Origin: Jaaginema sp046541115
GTDB lineage: Bacteria; Cyanobacteriota; Cyanobacteriia; Cyanobacteriales; Spirulinaceae
DNA: 12,914 nt
Direction of reading: 5' to 3'
Assembly (NCBI GenBank): GCA_046541115.1
Contig: JBKHDX010000143.1
Location: 1-12,914 of the forward strand
Part shown: in pieces, positions 7,309 to 12,914 of the stretch
How positions within the stretch are numbered: position 1 is the stretch's first letter
Layout: the number at the start of each line of letters is the position of its first letter
Notes under the pieces: model-generated
The model's input: only the letters and a program-made list of their open reading frames with translations
Told to the model about the DNA's origin: nothing
Database searches by the model: none
Position numbers and translations under genes: made by a program

Positions 7309-8526
7309 TTAGGATTCAAGACAGCGTTGAGATAAATGAGCATTATTAAAAATTTGAGTGAGCGTTTCTTGGTAACTGGCAAAACCATAAATTGAAATAA
7401 CTTTTTCCCGCAACGCTTGAGGATTATAAACAAGTTGATTCGGATGAACTTTCTTTAAAACTTGTATTAAACAATCGGCGATATCCTCCCCATTATTCGG
7501 ATTCACTAAAACCCCTAATTCCCCGTGACAAAGTGCATCAACCGCTCCATCGCGATCGCCCCCTAACACGGGCTTACCACAAGCGAGGGCTTCGAGATAA
7601 ACAATACCAAAACCCTCCCCTAAAGATGGCATCGCAAAAACATCACATAAATTATAATAATCGACCAACTCCGCATCATTCACAAAACCCGCCAAAGTCA
7701 CATAAGGTTTAACATCTAATTGTTCAATTAAACGCTCAATCCGGGGGCGATCGTTCCCTTCTCCCACTAAAATATAATGAACATTATCTAAATAATGGCG
7801 AATTTTCAATAAAGCTTGAATAATGCGGTCGTAGCCCTTATATTGTTCGGTACTATCGAGACGAGCCACCGTTAAAATAATAAGTTGATCCGCCTTTAAA
7901 TTGTAGCGATGTAGCAAATGGTGGGGCTTAGGAGCAATTTTAAACCGCTTTTCATCAAATGTATTCGGCAAAATTGTCACCTTCGCAGGATCGAGATTTT
8001 GTTCCTTGAGCAAGCGATCGCGGGTATAGCCACTGACTGCTAAAATGCGATCGGCAGAATGTAGCGCTTGTTGTAAATTCGGTCGCTGAATATTCCACGC
8101 TTCTACCCCATGGGCCACCGTCCAATAAGGAATCCCCCGCAACCGTTTCAACCAATAAGCTGCCAGGGTAAAATTGAGATGAGTTGCTATGATTAAATCC
8201 GGTTGTGCCAGCCAACCCTGACTTAAAATATTTAACGCAAACGCCGGAGTCCGTAAGGCTAAATCCCACTGTCCCGAACAATGAAACTGCGTGAAGGGCG
8301 ATCGCGGAAAATGAGGATCGGCCTGGCGATCGTGTTTAATAAAAACATCATAGCGCCACTGGGGAAAAGCCGCTTGAATTGCTTGCAGAAAAAAAGCTGA
8401 ATAAACTTGAATTCCACCTTTAAATTCAAAAATATTAGGCAGCCAAAGATGAATACTTGGTGTCGTCGAAGTTACTTTCATAGATAGGGGCGACCGAGAA
8501 TGCAAAACAAGTCGCGAGTCGGGCAT
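7309..8526 (-). CDS. Family 4 glycosyltransferase
   Basis: This is a predicted retaining GT-B glycosyltransferase of 405 residues and the first gene of the glycan block. The N-terminal domain has IHLWLPNIFEFKGGIQVYSAFF (25-46), with the GG loop of GT4, and YWTVAHGVEAW (134-144). The donor domain has IILTVARLDSTEQYKGYDRIIQAL (216-239), where Lys230 is the usual phosphate-binding Lys. ILVGEGNDR (252-260), LAGFVND (278-284) and the EX7E motif EGFGIVYLE (304-312) follow. Residues 1-15 precede the conserved fold, so ATG 8481 (residue 16) is a real alternative. ATG 8526 has AAGG about 11 bases upstream and is retained. It lies 83 bp downstream of ylqF with no terminator between them, so it may be read from the ylqF promoter or from one in that gap. 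Sugar specificity cannot be inferred. Confidence 0.88.
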   Translation of the reverse strand: MPDSRLVLHSRSPLSMKVTSTTPSIHLWLPNIFEFKGGIQVYSAFFLQAIQAAFPQWRYDVFIKHDRQADPHFPRSPFTQFHCSGQWDLALRTPAFALNILSQGWLAQPDLIIATHLNFTLAAYWLKRLRGIPYWTVAHGVEAWNIQRPNLQQALHSADRILAVSGYTRDRLLKEQNLDPAKVTILPNTFDEKRFKIAPKPHHLLHRYNLKADQLIILTVARLDSTEQYKGYDRIIQALLKIRHYLDNVHYILVGEGNDRPRIERLIEQLDVKPYVTLAGFVNDAELVDYYNLCDVFAMPSLGEGFGIVYLEALACGKPVLGGDRDGAVDALCHGELGVLVNPNNGEDIADCLIQVLKKVHPNQLVYNPQALREKVISIYGFASYQETLTQIFNNAHLSQRCLES

Positions 8527-8609
8527 TGTTAACGCGCCTTTAAGCCATTAACCCAGCAGGATTGAGATTGCTTTGTTTTAATATCTTATCAAGAGCGCGA
8601 TCTCAAACT

Positions 8610-9455
8610 TCAACCCTCAATCGGCGGCAACTCCAAAGGAATCGGCCCCATCACGCCTTTGCGAAAATCATTTAACAGTAACACGGCCACTCGTTCTAAA
8701 TCTCCCCCATAGCGGGCTTCGGCTAAATTGTATATATATTCTTCCCCGGTTAGCAAAGCCAAATCGAGGCCATAGCGAGACAAAACACCACCATAACCCA
8801 AATCGCCCAACAAATCGACAAAAGCCGCCGCAATAAGCTGATTCTCATAAGCCGCGCTGCCAATATCTTCACAAATCGCCAATTTCACCGCGTCGTCTTG
8901 ATTTTCCAAGCGCCAAGGAATTACCCCCGGTGCGTCTAGTAGCTCAATTTCGTCCGAAATCCGCACCCAATGTAACTGACGGGTCACCCCCGCCCGACGC
9001 TCGCTTTTGACCGCATTACGCCCCACCAAACGGTTAATCAGCGCCGATTTACCCACATTCGGAAACCCAATCGCCACCGCCCGCACCGGTCGCGGTTTCA
9101 TTCCTCTGGCGATGCGACGCTTATTACTCTCCACTCCTGCCCCTTGGGCCGCCTTCACAATTGCCCGCACCCCTTTTCCTTTTTTCGCATTCGTGAAATA
9201 AGGAATATCGTCTTGCAGTCGCAACCAATCCCCCCAAGCTTGGCCAATTTCCTTGGGAATCATATCCATGCGATTCATCACCAAAATACGGGGTTTATCT
9301 TGAATCCAATTTTTTACGTCAGGATGGTGGGAAGCCAGGGGAATCCTCGCATCCCGCACTTCGAGGACAACATCAACGCGCTTGAGTTGTTCTTTGAGTT
9401 GTTTTTCGGCTTTGGCAATGTGGCCGGGATACCACTGAATTAAGGGAGGAGTCAT
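8610..9455 (-). CDS. ylqF: Ribosome biogenesis GTPase YlqF/RbgA
   Basis: YlqF (RbgA) is a circularly permuted GTPase needed for late assembly of the 50S ribosomal subunit. The 281-residue protein shows the permuted motif order G5-like TNAKKGKG (88-95) after G4 NRMD (61-64), then G1 GFPNVGKS (130-137), G2 around GVTRQ (156-160, Thr158) and G3 DAPG (174-177). The N-terminal IQWYPGHIAKA (6-16) and VVLEVRDARIPLAS (29-42) are family signatures. A C-terminal RNA-binding-like region follows. Length and start are normal; the ATG at 9455 gives the expected MTPPLIQWYPGH. A heptamer repeat array begins five bases before the start, so the usual ribosome-binding position is occupied by repeat sequence. 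The downstream glycan genes are unrelated in function. Confidence 0.96.
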   Translation of the reverse strand: MTPPLIQWYPGHIAKAEKQLKEQLKRVDVVLEVRDARIPLASHHPDVKNWIQDKPRILVMNRMDMIPKEIGQAWGDWLRLQDDIPYFTNAKKGKGVRAIVKAAQGAGVESNKRRIARGMKPRPVRAVAIGFPNVGKSALINRLVGRNAVKSERRAGVTRQLHWVRISDEIELLDAPGVIPWRLENQDDAVKLAICEDIGSAAYENQLIAAAFVDLLGDLGYGGVLSRYGLDLALLTGEEYIYNLAEARYGGDLERVAVLLLNDFRKGVMGPIPLELPPIEG

Positions 9456-9460
9456 TTTAG

Positions 9461-9512
9461 GGTTGTTGGTTATTGGTTATTGGTTGTTGGTTGTTGGTTG
9501 TTGGTTGTTGGT
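9461..9512. repeat. TTGGTTR heptamer array at the ylqF start
   Basis: About seven units of TTGGTTG/TTGGTTA end in a T run. A short extra unit lies at 9532-9543. The array starts five bases before the ylqF ATG (minus strand), so it forms the 5' leader of that gene. Repeat unit and orientation are the same as at 1-33. Confidence 0.85.
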
Positions 9513-9598
9513 TTTTCTCTAAATCCCTCAATTGGTTATTGGTCAGTCGTAACAAGTTAAAGCAACAACCACAATGTCAAGAATGCTCTTAAACCTTT

Positions 9599-9621
9599 GT
9601 AGGGGCAAGGTTTCCTTGCCC
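9599..9621. repeat. Hairpin repeat, copy 2 (opposite orientation)
   Basis: GTAG is followed by an 8-bp perfect stem, GGGCAAGG (about 9603-9610) with CCTTGCCC (9614-9621), and a TTT loop. Compared with copy 1 read on the same strand, two GC pairs of the stem are replaced by two AT pairs on both sides, so pairing is kept. Confidence 0.8.
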
Positions 9622-9693
9622 AATCTTATCTTTGAATACAGCAGTTTGAGGCGGCGGTAACAACAAAATTGACGGGATAAATGGGTGAGGATT

Positions 9694-9716
9694 GGACGGG
9701 GAAACCCCGCCCCTAC
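9694..9716. repeat. Hairpin repeat, copy 3
   Basis: The order is the same as copy 1 (stem, AAA, stem, CTAC) with one base change: A at 9696 faces C at 9710. On the minus strand this becomes a G-U wobble in RNA, while on the plus strand it is an A-C mismatch. The rest of the stem is intact. Confidence 0.75.
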
Positions 9717-9763
9717 GCAGGACTTGACAACAGGCCCAAACCCTTAACTTGTCACGGTTTGTC

Positions 9764-9808
9764 ATTGGTAATTAGTAATTGGTAATTGGTAATTGGTTAT
9801 TGGTTATT
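9764..9808. repeat. ATTGGTW heptamer array at the purN end
   Basis: About six and a half units of ATTGGTA/ATTGGTT, one degenerate (ATTAGTA), run up to the purN stop codon. The stop (TAA on the minus strand, 9809-9807) overlaps the last bases of the array, and a second in-frame TAA lies just beyond it. Confidence 0.8.
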
Positions 9809-10433
9809 AGGCTTGATGAGCAGCCAAGGCGATCGCGAGGGGAAAAATACGGTATTCTTGGGTTTGAATGCGCTGGTGTAGGGTTTCAACCGTATCATCG
9901 TCCATTACCGGAACTACTGCTTGCATGACAATGGGGCCGCTATCCACCGCTAAATGGGCAAAATGGACGGTACAGCCCGTTACCTTCACTCTTGCCGCCA
10001 AAGCTTGCTCGACAGCGCGAATACCGGGGAAACTGGGGAGTAAACTGGGATGAATATTGAGGACGCGATCGCGATACGCATCCAGCAACACCGAAGTTAC
10101 AATTCGCATCCACCCCGCCATAATTACCCAATCTACTTGATGTTGGCGTAGGGTTTCCACAATTGCCAGATCGAGGTCTTCCCGGCGCTTGTAGAGGCGA
10201 TGATCGAGTAAAATAGCTTTCACCCCCAAACGGCGGGCCCGTTCGATGACGGCGGCGTTAGGGTTGTTGTAGATAACAATGGTAATAGTGGCGTTGAGTT
10301 TGCCGTCAGCAATGGCTTGGGCGATCGCCTCGAAGTTACTACCACTCCCCGACGCAAGAATGCCCAAGCGAATCGGGGTTTTGAGGGGGAGGCGATCGTA
10401 GCTAATATCCGGTGAAATTAAAGCAAAGCTCAT
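9807..10433 (-). CDS. purN: Phosphoribosylglycinamide formyltransferase
   Basis: PurN (GAR transformylase) transfers a formyl group from 10-formyltetrahydrofolate to glycinamide ribonucleotide, the third step of purine synthesis in the cytoplasm. The 208-residue protein has the phosphate-binding SGSGSNF (28-34). It also has AGWMR (106-110) of the folate site and NIHPSLLPSFPG (126-137) with catalytic Asn126 and His128. HFAHLAVDSGPIV (157-169) supplies Asp164; the His-to-Asp spacing of 36 matches the E. coli enzyme as I remember it. About 20 residues precede the first strand (RLGILASGSG), a modest N-terminal extension that is common in cyanobacteria; ATG 10433 is the only good start. It is followed by tandem TAA stops inside a heptamer repeat. 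It is isolated from other purine genes here and is probably transcribed from the 127-bp gap upstream. Confidence 0.95.
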   Translation of the reverse strand: MSFALISPDISYDRLPLKTPIRLGILASGSGSNFEAIAQAIADGKLNATITIVIYNNPNAAVIERARRLGVKAILLDHRLYKRREDLDLAIVETLRQHQVDWVIMAGWMRIVTSVLLDAYRDRVLNIHPSLLPSFPGIRAVEQALAARVKVTGCTVHFAHLAVDSGPIVMQAVVPVMDDDTVETLHQRIQTQEYRIFPLAIALAAHQA

Positions 10434-10502
10434 AAGACGGGCATTGAAAATTAAGCAAGCTTTATTTTACCGTTGACGGGAAATCTCGCGATCGCTCAAT
10501 CT

Positions 10503-10528
10503 AAAAAAGGTGGCGCGATCGCCACTTT
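10503..10528 (-). terminator. Intrinsic terminator between the DUF3179 remnant and purN
   Basis: On the minus strand GTGGCG pairs with CGCCAC (10525-10520 with 10515-10510) around a four-base loop, followed by C and six T (10509-10503). AAA on the 5' side can extend pairing with the T run. It sits 33 bp after the DUF3179 stop and about 70 bp before purN, the right place to end transcription coming from the GH13 side. A HIP1 octamer (10515-10522) forms the loop and part of the stem. Confidence 0.72.
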
Positions 10529-10560
10529 AAAAGTAAGATCGCGCTTGAATTTCAATACTA

Positions 10561-11091
10561 TTACTGGGTAAACTCAGCAAAAAAAGCAGGATAAACAAAA
10601 GCAAACGCCGTAGAACTTGGAATCAATGTTCCATCTAATTCTTCCACCACAACAGTCTGCAAATCCTCATCCCAACGCACCCGAATTTGGCGATTATTAA
10701 AATCTACAATCTGAGTATCAACTGCTTGTAATTCTTGATGGAGAAACTGAAGACTCTCCCCCGAAAAACGATTGTTTGGTGTTTGACCATCCGACTCCCA
10801 AATATAGCTAACAATGGCTTTAGGGTGCAGTGTTCGTTCCTCTTGATTGCGAACTGGAAATACTAGCTCCTCGTTAGTATCATAATTCCCGTAGGGATAA
10901 CTTTGATAATCGCGGTCATAACCTGTTTTCGTCGAAAGAATTTTACTATTAGGATGTTCGGCTAACCAATCACCAAGGCGAGTTTTAACCCCAGGTAAAC
11001 GTTCAAGAGATTGGTTAACTTTAGGGCCTACTACACCCAACGCCCAAGGCTGTGAGTACAGAGTATCATCGGCGCGATCGTACATCACCAA
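10561..11091 (-). pseudogene. DUF3179 protein, 3' remnant (N-terminal half missing)
   Basis: The 176-residue frame matches the C-terminal part of DUF3179 proteins, an exported or membrane-associated family of unknown function. Signatures are VMYDR (2-6), LYSQ (11-14), DWLAEHP (41-47), STKTGYDRDY (53-62), PYGNYD (66-71), FPV (78-80) and LHPKAIV (88-94). Full members run to roughly 300 residues or more and have a signal peptide and a conserved Cys-containing segment before the MYDR motif. None of that is here. Upstream, only two or three residues fit before an in-frame TAA, and the next gene's 3' end is 69 bp away. The only starts are TTG, GTG or the internal ATG at 11085. I read it as a gene whose 5' half was deleted. 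A short functional variant is possible but less likely. The C-terminus looks complete. Confidence 0.75.
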
Positions 11092-11160
11092 ACAGCATTT
11101 TTATTGCGTTATTCATGATAAATTTTTGATGTTTTTTCCCAGAGTTTGAGACAATTGACC

Positions 11161-12849
11161 TTAAATATCTTGATATTCAGGAATTTTTCTCAAAATCGTG
11201 ACCTCAAAAGGTTGCAATGTATCGGGTAATTCTATAACTTTTCCCATCTCCCAAACATTAGATAAGAGAACTTCCCAGTTTCTTATCGCTATAATTTCAT
11301 CCATTTCTAAAGGCTTTTCATAAGAAAAGTTGATAATCACTAAAACCAATTCTTCGATAGTTTCTCGAATATAAGCTAAATGTTCAAAAGGATAATGAAT
11401 TAGGGTTTTCCAACTACCATGAGTTAAAGCCTTACTATTTTTGCGGATTTTTAATAACGCGCGATAAAAATTGAGAATTGAATAAGGTTCGGCTAACTCT
11501 TTCTCCACATTGACATTAGGATAATTTTGATGAACAGGAAGCCAAGGTTCGACATCTTTCCCAAAGCTAAACCCGGCTTGGGCTGTTGCATCCCACTGCA
11601 TCGGTGTACGGCCCCCATCGCGAACTTCAATTAAGTTTTCATCCTGACTTGTGTCTATTGCTTTATCCTTCAATTTATCGGGTGGAATTTCAGTATTATT
11701 CACCATCCCAAGTTCTTCACCGTAATATAAAATTGGAGTCCCACGAACTGTTAATAAAATCGTCGCTGCGGCTTTGGCAATTCCAACCGGATTGGTACAA
11801 AGACTACACTCAATCCACCGGGATAAATGCCTTGGTAAATCGTGATTGTTGAGAAAATAAGCAGGCGAATGACGGGCTGGTGTGACGGTTTCTTTTTTTT
11901 GAATTTCCCTTTGAATATAGCCCGGATACCAAGGACTAAAAGCAAATTCAAAGGTGAGGGGTAAATGCAGTTCATTATGATGCACGCCATAGAAAAGATT
12001 GGAGTCAAATAACTGGCTATCAATAAAGGTTTCGCCAATCAAAACTCGATTATCATAACTATCTGTGATTTCTCTAATTTCTTGAATAATGCAATGATTT
12101 TCTGGTAGATTTTTATTATACAGTTGATAATGATTGTTGTAATCGTTTTTATCAGTTGCGCCAAATTTTTGCGGATTATCGCGGCAGTATTTATCTTTGC
12201 TATAAACACTGGAAGCGTCCAAACGAAAGCCGTCAACGCCTTTATCTAGCCAAAAGCGAATCATTTTATAAATGGCTTGTCTGACTTCTTGATTTTGCCA
12301 ATTAAGATCGGGTTGATTTTTATCAAAACTGTGATAATAATATTGTTTTCGGTTCGGGTCAAATGTCCAACCCGTTCCGCCAAAATAAGACAACCAATTA
12401 TTGGGAACACCACCATCGGGGGCTGGGTCTTGCCATAAGTACCAATCACTTTTCCCATTGTCACGACTAGCCTGTGACTCCTGAAACCATTTATGCTGAT
12501 TTGAAGTATGGTTAATCACCAAATCCATGATGATTTTGATCTGACGGTGATGGGCTTCTGCGAGCAACTTTTCAAAATCGGCTAACGTCCCAAAAATCGG
12601 ACAAATATCGTAATAATCACTAACATCATAGCCATTATCAACCATAGGCGATTTGTGAATGGGTGATAACCAAATTGCATCAATGCCTAAAGAAGTTGTG
12701 CTATCAGGATTACCATCATTGAGATAGTCGAGACGCTTGATAATTCCTTTTAAATCTCCAATGCCATCTCCGTTGCCATCAGCAAAGGTAAGGGGATAAA
12801 TTTGGTAAATGACTTCATGTTTCCACCAGCAATCGTTTCTGAAAGTCAT
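11161..12849 (-). CDS. GH13 alpha-glucosidase-like enzyme
   Basis: This is a predicted glycoside hydrolase family 13 enzyme of the alpha-glucosidase/oligo-1,6-glucosidase type. Such enzymes hydrolyse or transfer alpha-linked glucose from small glucosides such as maltose, isomaltose or sucrose. Numbered from ATG 12849 (562 residues): WWKHEVIYQIYP (8-19) opens the barrel; region I is DLVINH (109-114); region V is QPDLNW (179-184); region II is GFRLDASS (207-214) with nucleophile Asp211; region III is GETF (272-275) with acid/base Glu273; and region IV is NNHD (334-337) with Asp337. The catalytic triad is complete. QPDLN supports glucosidase over amylase. A C-terminal beta domain is present. The frame stays open to the right edge (possible TTG at 12903), but ATG 12849 gives the usual short lead before WWK. 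No signal peptide is seen, so it is probably cytoplasmic. It has no HIP1 sites and looks more AT-rich than its neighbours. Linkage specificity is uncertain. Confidence 0.9.
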   Translation of the reverse strand: MTFRNDCWWKHEVIYQIYPLTFADGNGDGIGDLKGIIKRLDYLNDGNPDSTTSLGIDAIWLSPIHKSPMVDNGYDVSDYYDICPIFGTLADFEKLLAEAHHRQIKIIMDLVINHTSNQHKWFQESQASRDNGKSDWYLWQDPAPDGGVPNNWLSYFGGTGWTFDPNRKQYYYHSFDKNQPDLNWQNQEVRQAIYKMIRFWLDKGVDGFRLDASSVYSKDKYCRDNPQKFGATDKNDYNNHYQLYNKNLPENHCIIQEIREITDSYDNRVLIGETFIDSQLFDSNLFYGVHHNELHLPLTFEFAFSPWYPGYIQREIQKKETVTPARHSPAYFLNNHDLPRHLSRWIECSLCTNPVGIAKAAATILLTVRGTPILYYGEELGMVNNTEIPPDKLKDKAIDTSQDENLIEVRDGGRTPMQWDATAQAGFSFGKDVEPWLPVHQNYPNVNVEKELAEPYSILNFYRALLKIRKNSKALTHGSWKTLIHYPFEHLAYIRETIEELVLVIINFSYEKPLEMDEIIAIRNWEVLLSNVWEMGKVIELPDTLQPFEVTILRKIPEYQDI

Positions 12850-12914
12850 AGAAAATTGAGTTGTGTTATTTTGGCGAATAGTCTGTGATTCTAATTTAGG
12901 CAATAATGCAATTA

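Larger units (their letters stand above)
1410..10522. repeat. Dispersed HIP1 octamers (GCGATCGC)
   Basis: I counted 26 exact GCGATCGC sites by eye. They start at 1410, 1806, 1909, 2910, 3134, 3151, 3570, 4233, 4596, 4860, 4916, 5887, 6159, 6217, 6249, 6381, 6945, 7061, 7552, 8014, 8298, 9829, 10065, 10321, 10488 and 10515. HIP1 is a known hallmark of many cyanobacterial genomes. None occurs in argF, in ylqF or to the right of 10522. The span given covers the first to the last site; it is not one element. Confidence 0.9.

Noticed and set aside
9737..9761. Hairpin CAAACC/GGTTTG downstream of purN as a terminator
   Set aside because: The 6-bp stem has a 13-base loop and no T tract follows on the minus strand. 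It may be chance.

Overview
The window looks like chromosomal DNA from a cyanobacterium, probably a filamentous one. I counted 26 copies of the octamer GCGATCGC (HIP1) by eye, against about 0.2 expected by chance in 12.9 kb. It also carries heptanucleotide tandem repeats (TTGGTTR, ACTGATR) and short GC-rich hairpin repeats of a kind common in cyanobacterial intergenic DNA. The closest lineage cannot be fixed from the sequence alone. Every gene reads on the minus strand except argF.

Layout from left to right: repeat-rich DNA (1-179); argF, ornithine carbamoyltransferase (180-1100, plus strand), bracketed by two related direct repeats; a family 4 glycosyltransferase (1260-2570); a 549-bp non-coding gap with inverted repeats; and a compact six-gene minus-strand block (8526 down to 3120). 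In transcription order that block holds two GT4 glycosyltransferases, two SAM-dependent methyltransferases, a YdcF/DUF218 membrane-anchored protein and a membrane-anchored SGNH/GDSL hydrolase. Beyond it lie the ribosome-assembly GTPase ylqF/rbgA (8610-9455), a 351-bp repeat mosaic, purN (9807-10433), an intrinsic terminator, the 3' remnant of a DUF3179 gene (10561-11091), and a GH13 alpha-glucosidase-like enzyme that reaches almost to the right edge.

The most coherent system is the 3120-8526 block, probably extended by the glycosyltransferase at 1260-2570. Gaps are 11 to 22 bp and the last three genes overlap by ATGA junctions, so they are probably co-transcribed and partly translationally coupled. 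The content (glycosyltransferases, methyltransferases, an envelope YdcF protein and an SGNH hydrolase) suggests assembly and decoration of a surface or extracellular glycan. No flippase, polymerase, priming transferase or exporter is in the window, so those would have to lie elsewhere. ArgF (arginine), PurN (purines) and YlqF (50S maturation) are unrelated housekeeping genes.

I did not find an RNA gene, CRISPR array, transposase, phage gene or clear defence system. The best leads are the glycan block with its atypical SGNH motif, the decayed DUF3179 gene, the repeat pairs around argF and between purN and ylqF (one hairpin family shows paired base changes), and the inverted-repeat leader region at 2571-3119.
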